From Nannocystis sp. (lineage in GTDB: Bacteria > Myxococcota_A > Polyangia > Nannocystales > Nannocystaceae), in the NCBI RefSeq assembly GCF_016714285.1, contig NZ_JADJNN010000011.1, forward strand, positions 1 to 64,000: DNA of 64,000 bases, given 5' to 3'. The position numbers were made by a program, and so were the translations under genes. Below are positions 16,798 to 26,951 of the stretch, piece after piece. The notes beneath the pieces are model-generated. The model did no database searches, had not been told where the DNA came from, and worked only from the letters and a program-made list of their open reading frames with translations. Every line of letters starts with the position of its first letter. Position 1 is the first letter of the stretch.

Positions 16798-18666
16798 TCA
16801 GTACAGATACACCGCCCCGGCGGACAGGGCGGCGTGGTTGGCCTCCTCGCCGCCGACGCCCACCGAGGCGCTGTCCTCATTGGGCGCGCCGACGACGAGC
16901 GTGTCGCCGTCGCCCGACAACGCGACGCTGTGCCCGAAGCCATCGGGTGTCGCGGCGTCGGACGCCTTGACGTACGACCGCTGCGACCAGATATCATCCC
17001 TCCTAATATACACATAGACCGCCCCACACTCGGGGAAGCCGTCGCTGTCCTGCTCGCCACCAACACCAGTGGCCTCGCTGTCCTCGCCATCGGCGCCGAC
17101 CGCAAGGATGTTCCCGTCGGCCGACAGCGCGATCGATCCGCCAAATCGATCGCCTTGGCCGGTGTTCGAGGCCTTGATGTACTCCTGAGCCGACCAGATG
17201 CCGCTCGCCCGCACGTACACGTATACGGCCCCGGCGTCAGGGGCCGATACATTGTTCTGACCCTGGCCGATGCCGCCGGCGGCGCTGGCCTCGTAAATGG
17301 CCCCGACGGCGAGGGTGTCGCCGTCGGCCGACAACGCGACGCTCGCCCCGAAATTGTCGAACGGGAAGCTGTCGGGGGCCTTGACGTAGGCCTGTTGCGA
17401 CCAGACGTTCTGCGCCTGCACGTACACATACACGGCCCCGGCCGCGAGCGCCTCGTCGTTGGCCTGGTCGCCGTCGACGCCGGTCGCTTCGCTGCTTTCC
17501 TGGACCGCGCCGACGGCGAGGGTGGTGCCGTCGGCCGACAACGTGACGCTCGCCCCGAAGTGGTCGTTGATCCCCGGGTTGGACGCCTTGACGTAGGCGC
17601 GTTGCGACCAGGCCCCGTCCTTGCGCACGAACACGTACGCGGCGCCCGCCCCGGAGGCGGAGTCGTCGGCCTGATCGCCGTCGATGCCGGTCGCGGCGCT
17701 GTCCTCGAAGATCGCGCCGATCGCCAGGGTGTCGCCGTCGGCCGACAGCGCGATGCTCGCCCCGAATTCATTGTAGTCGTCTGTATTGGACGCCTTCACG
17801 TAGGCCTGCTGCGACCAGGCGTCGTTCACTCGCACAAACACATACGCGGCACCCGCATGCGAGGCGGCATTGTTGAGCGGGTCGCCGTCGATCCCGGTGG
17901 CCTCGCTCGCTTCCCGGCGGGCGCCCACCGCGAGCGTGTCACCGTCGGCCGACAGCGCGAGCGCCCCCCCGAACTGGTCGCCCTCGCCGGGGTTCGACGC
18001 CTTGACGTAGGCCTGCTGCGACCAGCCGTCGTTCGTCCGCACGAACACGTAGACCGCCCCGGCGTCGACCGCGGCGTCGTCGGCCTGGTCGCCGTCGATC
18101 CCGATCGCGGCGCTGTCCTCCAGGACAGCGCTGACCGCCATCGTGTTGCCGTCGGCCGACAGCGCGACCCTGCGGCCGAAGCTGTCGCCGGCCCCGGTGT
18201 TGGACGCCTTGACGTAACCGATCGCCCCGGTCAACGAGCCGCCGATCGTCACCGGCTCCGACTCGCTGCAGGTCATGCCGGTGCACCCGCGCACGACGTA
18301 GCTCGCGTTCAACCGGGCATGCAGCGGCACGGTGAGGGCGACCGTCGTCACGTCCGCGGCGATGTCCTCCCCCACCTGCACGTACGGCAGGCCGACGTCG
18401 GCGCTCTCCCACAGATGATAGGCCCCGGCGACGATCGGGGTCCACGAGAAGTGGAATTGCTTGATGGGCGACAGTGTCCATTCGAGGACGGGCGGGGCCC
18501 CCGGCGCCTCCGAACCGCCCGTCGTCGGCGGCCCGCCGGTGTCGGCCGTCGACGCATCCCCGGTGTCGGACGCGGCGCCGGTGTCGGTCACGGACAGCTT
18601 GCCTACCGTGAGGTCGGTGTGACAGGCGGCGAGCGCGATGCCGAGGATATGGATGTAGTGCCTCAT
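16798..18666 (-). CDS. FG-GAP repeat lipoprotein (paralogue 2)
   Basis: This 622-residue protein has the same architecture as the gene at 14958-16703. The signal MRHYIHILGIALAAC is followed by a Ser/Thr/Asp-rich spacer and the segment PVLEWTLSPIKQFHFSW. Then come SYVVRGCTGMTCSESEP and about eight blades of the FGASVALSADGDTLAVGA / GAVYVFVRTNDGWSQQAYVK type, ending GAVYLY. The wording of the spacer and blades is so close to the neighbour that tandem duplication is evident, with one blade more here. It is the first gene of the presumed operon, and its ATG sits 66 bp downstream of the end of the Cys-rich lipoprotein gene. Confidence 0.8.
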   Translation of the reverse strand: MRHYIHILGIALAACHTDLTVGKLSVTDTGAASDTGDASTADTGGPPTTGGSEAPGAPPVLEWTLSPIKQFHFSWTPIVAGAYHLWESADVGLPYVQVGEDIAADVTTVALTVPLHARLNASYVVRGCTGMTCSESEPVTIGGSLTGAIGYVKASNTGAGDSFGRRVALSADGNTMAVSAVLEDSAAIGIDGDQADDAAVDAGAVYVFVRTNDGWSQQAYVKASNPGEGDQFGGALALSADGDTLAVGARREASEATGIDGDPLNNAASHAGAAYVFVRVNDAWSQQAYVKASNTDDYNEFGASIALSADGDTLAIGAIFEDSAATGIDGDQADDSASGAGAAYVFVRKDGAWSQRAYVKASNPGINDHFGASVTLSADGTTLAVGAVQESSEATGVDGDQANDEALAAGAVYVYVQAQNVWSQQAYVKAPDSFPFDNFGASVALSADGDTLAVGAIYEASAAGGIGQGQNNVSAPDAGAVYVYVRASGIWSAQEYIKASNTGQGDRFGGSIALSADGNILAVGADGEDSEATGVGGEQDSDGFPECGAVYVYIRRDDIWSQRSYVKASDAATPDGFGHSVALSGDGDTLVVGAPNEDSASVGVGGEEANHAALSAGAVYLY

Positions 18667-18731
18667 TGAGGGTTGGTGCCGCGGCCGTGGCCGATCCATC
18701 ACGCGTTCCACGAGGGCGCGATCGCTCGACG

Positions 18732-19573
18732 TCAGCAATCGTTGGTCGAGCAGATCACCCACCCGGCATACTCCACGAGGGCGTCGGCGTCGTTCCAGCC
18801 GCCCTCGACCCCGCAGCCGTCGTTGTTCTTGTAGATCCGATAATTGACGGAATTGTCGCCGTTGGGCTCGAGGTTCTGCGTGCAGGCGACGTTGCCGTCG
18901 GCGTTGTCGGTCATCCAGAACGTGCAGGGCGCGCCCCGGCAGATCCCTTGCCAGGAGTCGATGGGCGTCGCGCCCGCGAACATCGGGTAGACGTTGTAGA
19001 GATTGGGCACGATGTTGCCGTTCCACACGTAAATCGCGGTCGCATGCGCCTTGGTCCGGGGCACGATCACCTCCATCCCGGCCGCCGCGCACTTGATGGT
19101 GTACTTGTCCTGGTGATTCGCCAGCGCGACGTCTTCCAGGCGGACCATCGTGTACCCGCACTCGTCGACGTCCGTCTCGCAGTGGACAACGAGCGGCTCG
19201 ACGCTCCGTAGCCGTCTGGATCGATCGTGTAGTCGCCGCTGACGGTGTCGGGACACGCGAGCTTGAGGGCGTTGCAGCTGATCGGATAAGCGCAGGTCCC
19301 CGCGTCGCAGAGCATGGCACCCTCGCGGGGCTTAACCGGGCAGGTCGATCCGCCGGCCGAGTCGGCCTGGTCGGTCGAGTCGCCGCTGGTCGGGGCCGTC
19401 GTGCTCGAAGGCTGCCCGGTGATCGTATCACCGCCGCCGGACCCGTCCATCGTGCTCGACGACGGCCCAAGGACATCGATGTACGACGTACACGCCGCGA
19501 GGACGGCGAGCCCGAGGGCGGCCCGGGGTTGATGCGCCGACGGTCGGTCCACGCCCGGAGTGTCGCACCGCAC
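18732..19573 (-). pseudogene. Cys-rich secreted lipoprotein, one apparent frameshift
   Basis: The first frame (19573 down to about 19207) has a signal peptide with lipobox LAVLAAC, then a Ser/Thr/Gly-rich spacer and a Cys-rich region (STCPVKPREGAMLCDAGTC). At 19206-19207 a CC (plus strand) that would need to be CCC breaks the frame; the second frame continues SVEPLVVHCETDVDECGYT and ends TNDC at 18732. The mature part has about a dozen cysteines, suggesting a disulfide-stabilised extracellular domain. No known family is recognised. It probably leads the operon with the two FG-GAP lipoproteins. The start may be the GTG a few codons downstream (VDRPSAHQ). Confidence 0.55.
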
Positions 19574-19838
19574 CGGGCGCGATGGCGAGCTATCTCAAAA
19601 TTGCCGTCGTCACGCGACTCAACCGCTCGAGAGCTCTCAATCGGGCTCCCTCGGATGCGCGGACCCGGATGCCGCACCTCGTGCTCGACCAGCTCGACCG
19701 CCTACGCGGTGGGCCCCGAACGTGCCGCTCTCGCCGCAAGTACCCGCCCCATGCGCTGCGCGAATCGTCGTACGACAAGGCGCTTACGAGCCCCTGACAA
19801 TGGTCCCCCGCGGTCGTCTGGTCCCACCATGCGATCCG

Positions 19839-22800
19839 ATGCAACTGCCAGGCAAACAATTCCAGCACATGACCTCCGCGACGCACCAGGGTCGGATCCT
19901 CCTGTTCGGGATCGATTCGGATCGGGCGATCTACTACTGCGCCAAGCTCGATCCGCCGGGTGAGACGGTCAAGGCCTATATGTTGGCCCCGGCCGGCATG
20001 TACCGGCTCAAGCAGGCGTTGCTGGCGAAGTCGCCGCCGTTCGCCGTCGGGGCCCGGCTCGAGCCCCTCGTCGGCCAGAACTTCGTCGACAGGGAGGGAG
20101 CCCTGGCCCGGGACACCTACCTCGCCGCCGTCCGCGAGAAGCTCGGCGCCGTCGAGACCGGGAGGTACGAGGCCGACCTCGTCGAGCACGCCAGGGTCGT
20201 CGACACGATCCACTGGACCCCGTGGTTGCTGGTACCCCTCCCGAACGAAGCCGACGACACCTCCGTGATCGAGCGCGAGCACGCCGATGGGATCGACGGC
20301 CTCGCCCGCTCGGTCTACCGGTCGCACAAGCGTACGGCGGTCGCGCCCATGCAGGTGATCTCGGACGGCGCGCACCTCCACCTGTTCCGCCAGAGCGACG
20401 AGGGCACCCTGCTCGTCGACCGCTTCGCCCTCGATTCGGAGGCGTCCCGCCTGGTCCGCAAGATCGAGGTCCGCTTCAAGCGCAGCCGCAAGCGCCACGA
20501 GCCCCTGCGCGGCGCGTCCGTCAAGGAGCTCGACTCTCTCGACTTCCGCGACGCCAACGGCGACTTCTTCCTCGAGCCGAGCATCGAGCTGCGCCTGTTC
20601 GGCGTGCTCGAGGCCGGCCGCTTCGCTGTCGTGCTGACCCCGACCCACGAGCTCGACCGGCACCGTTGGCACATCTTCACCGTGGACGGCCCCGCCAAGC
20701 TGCTGCGCAGCACGACCGTGTCCCGGACCGCCGAGAGCCTCTTCGATCTCCGCGACTGGCTTGCCGTCGAGGGCGACCCCGACGACCCCATCTACCGCCA
20801 GATCCCAGGCGTTATCCGCCAGGCCGTCGCCCTGCACGGCCCCGAGGGGTGCCTCGAGGCGCGCGTGGGGATCAGTGCGATCGTCCACGACCTCCAGCGT
20901 GAGCTCGCAGGCGACGACGGCGAGAGCCACTACATCAAGGTCGAGCGGCGGGTTCTCGTCGCCGTGCCCGCCGGCCCCGACGGCAAGGTCGCTGCCCTCA
21001 GCTTCGGGCTTCACCGCGACGGCTCGCTCGCCCCGGTCGATCCGACGCACACCGACCAGCTCCTGCTCGAGCGCACCGAGGACATCGACCTCCCGGCGAA
21101 CACGCTCGATCGCCTCGAGACCTGCCGTGACGACCACCGAGAGCCACCGCCTTCCGCGATCCGCTACGGCCTGGTGTTCGACGGCGACGCGCAGCGCATC
21201 GACGTCGGCGTCGCACCGGCGCTCGCCGAGGCGAGCTTCACGATCGAATTCTGGGCGAAGCGCACGGCCGGCAGCGGAAGGACCTCACTGCTCGTCGGCC
21301 AGGGCGATCCGGCGCGGGACAGGGGGCTCCACATCGGCTTCCGCGACCATACGAAATTGTTGTTCGGCTTCTGGAACAACGACCTCGAGGGCCCGCCCGA
21401 GCAGGACCTCGAGTGGCACCATTGGGCCTGCGTCTACCAGGTGGGCGGCCTCCGGCAGATCTACCGCGATGGCCTCGTGATCGCGGAGGACAGGCCGCCG
21501 CAGTCGTACCTCGGCAAGGGGCCGCTCACCCTCGGCGGCGCCTTCGACCACGGATTCCCCGGCACGCTCGCTGACGTGCGGGTCTGGCGGCGCGCCCGGA
21601 CCGCGGCCGAGATCCAGGCCACCATGAGCCACCGCCTGACCGGCCGCGAGCTCGGCCTCGTCGCCCACTGGCCGCTCGACGCCATCGTCGACGGCCGGGT
21701 CTTCAACACCGTCGGCCAGACGGCGGGCCTCGTCGTCGGCGCAGTCCACCGCAGCGGCCGCCCGCTCGCGCGGAAGCTCGCCGACGGCCAGCTCCTCGTC
21801 GACCGCTACAGCAACCCGGCGCTCGTCCCGGTCGCCGAGCGTGCAACCTACGTCGAGTCGTTCGAGCTCAAGTCGGCCTCCGGCGGCCCTCCGTTCGACG
21901 TCGTGTTCTGGGGCGAGACGGTCCGCGGCGAACGGACGGCCCCGGCCCGCGTCGCGGGCCAGTTCGAGACACTCCCCGACGGCTGGGTCCGGGTGACCGC
22001 CCGCTTCACCACCCAGCCCGGCATGACCCGCCTGCGCACCCTCGAGTTCACGCCGGGCGGGGGCACCTGGAACCCGCTCGAGATCCGCAAGCACCGGCTC
22101 ATGCGGCTTCGCAGCACCGTCACCGAATCCAGCCACGCCGCTGCCGCCTCGCTGACCGAGCTCGCGCCGGAGTTCGCCGGGCTCATGCAGGTCGAGCAGA
22201 CCCTCGATTCACTCGAGGCGCAGGAGCAGGGCCTCGCCGAACAACTGCGCGCCGTCGAGGCGCTGCTCGTCGGCGAACCAAATGCCGCCGTCGCCCAGAA
22301 GGAGCAGGCGGCGAACCTCGCCGACGCACGCGGCAGGCAGTTCGGGGCGGAGCTGCAAGACCTCGAGGGGCACGTCGGGCACCTCGGCACGATTGCGCTA
22401 CGCACCAGCCATTCGACCTTCTCGGGCTACCTGCGGGTCGACGGCGACCAGGTCGACGTCCGTGCGAGCGAGCCCGGCCCGTGGGAGCTGTTCTTGATCT
22501 GGAGCACTGCCGGCCGGGCCCGGGTCCACTACGGCGACGACGTCGCGCTATACGGCCACACCGGGAGGTTCCTGACCTCCGACGGAGTCCGGGTCACGAC
22601 GACAACCGAGCCGGGCGCGAACTGGTGGATCTTCAACCCCGACGACCCCGCCGATCAGGGACCGATCCCCTTCGGCGCACAGCTGGCCCTGATGAGCCGT
22701 GGCGGCTGCCTGACCTACGACACGGACCCCGGCTCGCACACCCACGGGGTGGCGTGGGGCGGCGGAGCGCCAGCGTGGGAGAACACCAGGTTCTGCGCCG

Positions 22801-25424
22801 AGTGGCAGGGGGGAGGGGAGGCCCCGGAGGTCACCGCTGCCCGCGACCGCCACAACGCCGCGCTGGCGAGTCTCGACCACCGCAACCAGGAGCTGGCGTT
22901 CGCGCGGGAGTTGCTGGCCAACTACCAGGACATCCAGCGGAGGCGCGACGATCTGGTGGCCAGGCTCGTCGCCGTCAACACTCAGATCTCCGGCGAGATC
23001 ACGAACCACCTCACTGCCACCCGGGCGATCGATGACCGGGCGATGAGCATGCCGAAGGTCTCCGCGCTCGCCGCGGACCCGCTCACTGTCCAGGGCGCCC
23101 TGCTGGGCTTCGCCCGCACGCACGCGAGCCCGACCGCGATCGACAGCCTCACAGGCGCCGTCAACCTCTACTTCATCGGCACCGAGGGTCGTTTGCGCCG
23201 CTGCACTTACGACGCAGTTGACCAGCGCTGGCGCGCCGATCTGCTCGGGGCCTGCCTGCGCTTTGACGGCGGTGGTGCGCACGTCGAGATCCCGCACCGC
23301 ACTGCGTTCATCAACAAGGCCTTCACGATCGAGCTGTGGGTGCGCTGGCGCGGCACTGGCTCTGACATCCACTTCCTGACGGGCAGGGGCATCGAGGAGC
23401 TCGAGATCCACACTGGCGGCGCGGTCCCCGACGGCCTGCGCTTCATCCCGGTCCCCGGGGTCCACGTCGACAGCGAGAGCGGCGTGCTGCGGAAGGGCCG
23501 GTGGGTCCACGTCGCCTGCGTGTACGCGGGCCACGCGAGCACCGCCGAGATCTACCTCGACGGCAAGAACGTCACCCTCACCCGTGCCGGCGGCGAGGGG
23601 ACGCAACAAAAGCTGAGCGATCGCCCGCTCCGCCTCGGCCTACGCGGCGACGGCAGCTTCCCTCTCGCGGGCGAGATGGCCGAGGTCCGGCTGTGGAACA
23701 TCGCCCTGACCGGCGACGAGATCGCCGCGCAGATGCATCTCCGGCTGTCCGGGCACGAGCCCGGCCTGGTCGGCTGCTGGCCGCTGCGCGAGGGCGCCGG
23801 CGCGAACGCCAGCGACCTGGCCGCCCGCGACTTGCCGCCCGCCGCCCGCGACGGCGCGATCAAGGGCCCGCTGTGGTACCCGTCGACCGCGCCGATCGGC
23901 CGCCCGGCGGCCGGCCTCCCGACGAACTCCGGCGCGCCGTTGGTGGGCGAGTACGGCACTCTGGCGGGCGACGATCGGGAGGCCATCCTCCGCCGCTTCG
24001 TCGCCTGGCCGCGCAACGGCGGCGCCGAGGTGCTCTTCGGGCAGCGCGTCGACTCCCTCGAGCTCCGCTGGCTCGGCAACGTCCAGTCGAAGCCCACGCT
24101 GGTCGGCTACATCGAGGGCGCACCCCCGGTGCCGAGCGAGAACCTCACGATCAAGGACGACTACAACGGCGCGAGCAGCGTCGAGTTCAAGGTCACCAAC
24201 GAGTCGACGTATTCCTTCACCCACGACGTCGTGGCCGAGGCCAACGTCACCGCCGAGGCGGCTTGGGGCGTGCAGGTCGGCTTCCTCGACCTCGGCGAGA
24301 AGCGCGAGGTCGACAAGCTCTCGACAACCATCGGCGGTCACATCGTCCACCAGTCCAGCTACACCGAGGCCGCCAGCGTGATCACCAGCGAGCGGCTCGC
24401 CCTCAAGGGCAGCTTCGAGGCGGTGGCTCGCCTGCCGCAGCTCGGCCGGCGCTTCATCCCGAAGAACGTCGGCTACGCGAGCGTGGTGTCGTCGCTCGCC
24501 GATATGTTCGTGATGCGCATGCGGGGCAGCAAGCGGATGGTCGGCTTCCAGATCTCGCCGGTCAAGAACGTGCCGCCGGACGTCAACGTGATCACCTTCA
24601 TGCTCAACCCCGCCTACACGATGAACGGATCGCTCGACGGCCAGATCGGAACCAGCGCCGCCGACCCCCGCTTATACGGGCACATCCCCGACGCCCGCGG
24701 TCAGTACGGTTCGGCGATCCCGGCCAGCTACTACCGGCTCGCCGAGGCCTACGCGCTCAAGACCGCGATCGACCGCGCCAACAGCCGCGCCGCGGCTCTG
24801 GCGATCAATCGCAGGTCTGACCTGATCCCATCGGTGGGCCAGGGAGCGTCCGGGAATGAGACCCTCGGCGCCGACAAGGAGAAGAAGCTGGCCGACGCCG
24901 TCGGGCGCACCCCGATGAGCAACATCGTCAACACCTATGTCTGGGACGGCGACGGCGGCCTCCGCTCGGAGTCCCAGAGCCTGGCAACCTCGTGGACGAA
25001 CGTCCTCGGCGGGGGCTGGAGCTTCGAGATCATGGTCGGGCATGAGTCCGTGAACAACTTCATCGCTACGCTGGAGCTCAGCCTGATGGCGAGCTTCAGC
25101 ATCCGGCACACGATGACCACCACCAACGTCGGCTCGCGGGCGATCGAGCTCAACGTCACCGTCGACGGCGAGAACCAGGGCATCACCGATAACCGTGACC
25201 GCCCGATCGTCCCCGGCGAAAAGGTCGATCGCTACCGCTTCATGAGCTTCGCGCTCGAGCCCGCGACTGCCCATTTCATCGACTTCTTCGCCCAGGTCGT
25301 CGACCCCGAGTGGCTCGCCGGCACCAGCGAGGAGGCGTACGCCCTGCGCCAAATCGACCGGCTCAAGCCGAACGAGACCTGGCGCGTGCTCCACCGCATC
25401 ACCTACGTCGAGCGACCCAAGTAG
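19839..25424 (+). CDS. Giant LamG-domain protein with coiled coils (about 1,861 aa)
   Basis: The N-terminal 430 residues are unrecognised. A first LamG/ConA-like domain spans about 440-630 (IRYGLVFDGDAQRIDVG to LVAHWPLD). A coiled coil follows at 780-850, a beta-trefoil-like stretch at 870-985 (VHYGDDVALYGHTGRFLTSD), a second coiled coil at about 1000-1070, and a second LamG at about 1135-1320 (FDGGGAHVEIPHRTAF to VGCWPLREG). The C-terminal 430 residues are beta-rich, with a Ser/Thr-alternating segment (NESTYSFTHDVVAEANVTAE) like insertion hairpins of aerolysin-type pore formers. There is no signal peptide or membrane anchor. Starts at 19800, 19839 and 19869 are possible; none has a strong RBS. 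An intracellular structural role, or release by lysis or an injection system, are all open. Confidence 0.65.
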   Translation: MQLPGKQFQHMTSATHQGRILLFGIDSDRAIYYCAKLDPPGETVKAYMLAPAGMYRLKQALLAKSPPFAVGARLEPLVGQNFVDREGALARDTYLAAVREKLGAVETGRYEADLVEHARVVDTIHWTPWLLVPLPNEADDTSVIEREHADGIDGLARSVYRSHKRTAVAPMQVISDGAHLHLFRQSDEGTLLVDRFALDSEASRLVRKIEVRFKRSRKRHEPLRGASVKELDSLDFRDANGDFFLEPSIELRLFGVLEAGRFAVVLTPTHELDRHRWHIFTVDGPAKLLRSTTVSRTAESLFDLRDWLAVEGDPDDPIYRQIPGVIRQAVALHGPEGCLEARVGISAIVHDLQRELAGDDGESHYIKVERRVLVAVPAGPDGKVAALSFGLHRDGSLAPVDPTHTDQLLLERTEDIDLPANTLDRLETCRDDHREPPPSAIRYGLVFDGDAQRIDVGVAPALAEASFTIEFWAKRTAGSGRTSLLVGQGDPARDRGLHIGFRDHTKLLFGFWNNDLEGPPEQDLEWHHWACVYQVGGLRQIYRDGLVIAEDRPPQSYLGKGPLTLGGAFDHGFPGTLADVRVWRRARTAAEIQATMSHRLTGRELGLVAHWPLDAIVDGRVFNTVGQTAGLVVGAVHRSGRPLARKLADGQLLVDRYSNPALVPVAERATYVESFELKSASGGPPFDVVFWGETVRGERTAPARVAGQFETLPDGWVRVTARFTTQPGMTRLRTLEFTPGGGTWNPLEIRKHRLMRLRSTVTESSHAAAASLTELAPEFAGLMQVEQTLDSLEAQEQGLAEQLRAVEALLVGEPNAAVAQKEQAANLADARGRQFGAELQDLEGHVGHLGTIALRTSHSTFSGYLRVDGDQVDVRASEPGPWELFLIWSTAGRARVHYGDDVALYGHTGRFLTSDGVRVTTTTEPGANWWIFNPDDPADQGPIPFGAQLALMSRGGCLTYDTDPGSHTHGVAWGGGAPAWENTRFCAEWQGGGEAPEVTAARDRHNAALASLDHRNQELAFARELLANYQDIQRRRDDLVARLVAVNTQISGEITNHLTATRAIDDRAMSMPKVSALAADPLTVQGALLGFARTHASPTAIDSLTGAVNLYFIGTEGRLRRCTYDAVDQRWRADLLGACLRFDGGGAHVEIPHRTAFINKAFTIELWVRWRGTGSDIHFLTGRGIEELEIHTGGAVPDGLRFIPVPGVHVDSESGVLRKGRWVHVACVYAGHASTAEIYLDGKNVTLTRAGGEGTQQKLSDRPLRLGLRGDGSFPLAGEMAEVRLWNIALTGDEIAAQMHLRLSGHEPGLVGCWPLREGAGANASDLAARDLPPAARDGAIKGPLWYPSTAPIGRPAAGLPTNSGAPLVGEYGTLAGDDREAILRRFVAWPRNGGAEVLFGQRVDSLELRWLGNVQSKPTLVGYIEGAPPVPSENLTIKDDYNGASSVEFKVTNESTYSFTHDVVAEANVTAEAAWGVQVGFLDLGEKREVDKLSTTIGGHIVHQSSYTEAASVITSERLALKGSFEAVARLPQLGRRFIPKNVGYASVVSSLADMFVMRMRGSKRMVGFQISPVKNVPPDVNVITFMLNPAYTMNGSLDGQIGTSAADPRLYGHIPDARGQYGSAIPASYYRLAEAYALKTAIDRANSRAAALAINRRSDLIPSVGQGASGNETLGADKEKKLADAVGRTPMSNIVNTYVWDGDGGLRSESQSLATSWTNVLGGGWSFEIMVGHESVNNFIATLELSLMASFSIRHTMTTTNVGSRAIELNVTVDGENQGITDNRDRPIVPGEKVDRYRFMSFALEPATAHFIDFFAQVVDPEWLAGTSEEAYALRQIDRLKPNETWRVLHRITYVERPK

Positions 25425-25448
25425 CCGGAGGCGCGTCGGCAGACGGAG

Positions 25449-25490
25449 CAGGAGGACGGGCCGCCCAGGCGCACCCGTCCTTCCTGTTTT
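25449..25490 (+). terminator. Rho-independent terminator after the LamG gene
   Basis: CAGGAGGACGGG (25449-25460) pairs with CCCGTCCTTCCTG (25474-25486, one bulged T) and is followed by TTTT at 25487-25490. It lies 25 bp after the stop of the giant LamG gene. Confidence 0.7.
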
Positions 25491-25541
25491 GGCGCCGGAC
25501 AGGGGCCGTGCGCGCTTCATCGCGGGCAGAGCTCATCCGCC

Positions 25542-25790
25542 TCACGGTTTCGCCGGCCGGACCCACCGCATCCGATGAGACGAGCACACCCTCGATAGGG
25601 GTTTCAAGCGGGCCAGGTGGCGGGCCCGTCCAGGCGACAGGCCGACGAGCGCGGCGACGTTGTCCAAGCTGACGGCCTGGTCGAGCCGCGCCGTCACCCA
25701 CGCAATCATCCTGGCGACGCGTGGGTCGGGCGCCTGGGCGTGGCGAGCGACCTGTCCGACGACACCCGCGTCTTCGCCCCCCGAGCCCGC
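25542..25790 (-). pseudogene. AraC-type regulator remnant (first HTH)
   Basis: The minus-strand frame ending at TGA 25542-25544 contains DPRVARMIAWVTARLDQAVS, then LDNVAALVGLSPGRARHLAR. This is the standard opening of an AraC/XylS DNA-binding domain (DPR...W....L...LSLD.LA...GLSP...). The second helix-turn-helix and any effector domain are missing, so it is a decayed fragment in the 400-bp gap between two genes. Confidence 0.55.
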
Positions 25791-25823
25791 AGCCGAGCGG
25801 TGGGATGGCGAGCGACCGGATCC

Positions 25824-26951
25824 TCACCGCGCCGCGAGCATCGCCGGCACGTCCCAGATCCGCAGCGTCCCGTCGCAGCCGCCCGCGATCCGCCGCCCGT
25901 CCGGCGACACCGCCAGCGACTGACACTGCCGGGGCGCCTCCGCCTGCGCCCGCAAGGTCCCGGCCGGCACCGCGTACAGGCGCAGCGGACCGTCCTCCCC
26001 GGCCGCCGCGACGAGCGTCCCGTCCGGTACGAACGCCAGCGCCGTCGCTATCGCCGTCCCCGGCAGCGCGACCGGCTCGCCCTGCAGCGTCGGCGCCAGC
26101 AGCAGCGCGCGCTTCTCGAAGTTGCCGACCGCCAGCCAGCTCCCGTCCGGGCTGACCGCCAGCGCCTGCCCCAGCGACGCCGCCATGCCGCCGAACTCGT
26201 CCTCCTCGGTGGATCGCAGCGAACGCAGCGTCCAGCGCTTCGCCGGCACCGCACCGACCGCCAGCGTCGCGTACGCCGGCGTGTCGCTGGCCAGCTGCAG
26301 CGCCAGGCGCTCGGCGCCGCCGACGAACGCCACCGCCACGCGCGTCCCGCTGTCGTAGTCGAGGCGCCGCGCCCCGAACGGAAAGGCCCGCGCGATCCGC
26401 TTGCCGTCGGCGACCACGAACACCTCGACGCGCGCTGCGATGCCCGGCTCCGACCACGTGATCGCCAGCCGGTCCCCAGCCGGCGAGAACGCGAGCTCGT
26501 CCGGCAGCGCCGCCGCGATCGTCCGCTCCTTCCCGTCCACCAGCGAGCGCACGATCACCGCCTCCTCCGTGCAAAACGCCAGCGTCTGCGTCGTCGCCGA
26601 GTACGCCGCCGGCGGCCCCGCCCACGTCGGCGTCACGATCGTCGTCGTCCGCTGCCCCGTCGCCGCATCGTGCTCGGCCAGCGAGTTCCCCTCCCCGCGC
26701 CGCTCGCTCGCCACCAGCACCCGCGCGTCGTCGCGAAACCCCCCCCACGCCCCCCGCCCCGCCAGATCCGCGTCGACCCACGACTGCACCGGCGCCACCG
26801 GAGCCGCCACCGGAGCCGCCACCGGAGCCGCCTGCACCGGCGCAGCGACCACCGGCACCTCCATCGCCGGCGGCGCCGTCGGCCCGCCGCACGAGCCCAC
26901 GCTCCCGAGGATCCCCATGGCCCCAACGAGCCGCATCGCCGTACTTCGCAT
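25824..26951 (-). CDS. WD40-like propeller lipoprotein
   Basis: This 375-residue protein has a lipoprotein signal (MRSTAMRLVGAMGILGSVGS, lipid Cys next) and a Pro/Ala/Val spacer containing three APVAAPVA-type repeats. Propeller blades follow with WD40/PD40-style signatures: AFSPAGDRLAITWS, ALAVSPDGSWLAVGNFEKRA, LAFVPDGTLVAAAGEDGPLR and LAVSPDGRRIAGGCDGTLRI. The start at 26951 is supported by AGGA seven bases upstream. It was probably exported and anchored to a membrane. The ligand is unknown; such propellers often form scaffolds. Confidence 0.75.
   Translation of the reverse strand: MRSTAMRLVGAMGILGSVGSCGGPTAPPAMEVPVVAAPVQAAPVAAPVAAPVAPVQSWVDADLAGRGAWGGFRDDARVLVASERRGEGNSLAEHDAATGQRTTTIVTPTWAGPPAAYSATTQTLAFCTEEAVIVRSLVDGKERTIAAALPDELAFSPAGDRLAITWSEPGIAARVEVFVVADGKRIARAFPFGARRLDYDSGTRVAVAFVGGAERLALQLASDTPAYATLAVGAVPAKRWTLRSLRSTEEDEFGGMAASLGQALAVSPDGSWLAVGNFEKRALLLAPTLQGEPVALPGTAIATALAFVPDGTLVAAAGEDGPLRLYAVPAGTLRAQAEAPRQCQSLAVSPDGRRIAGGCDGTLRIWDVPAMLAAR

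Noticed and set aside
19560..19838. N-terminal extension of the giant LamG protein
   Set aside because: The residues are Arg/Pro/Ser-rich with no strand or helix pattern and overlap the promoter region of the divergent lipoprotein.
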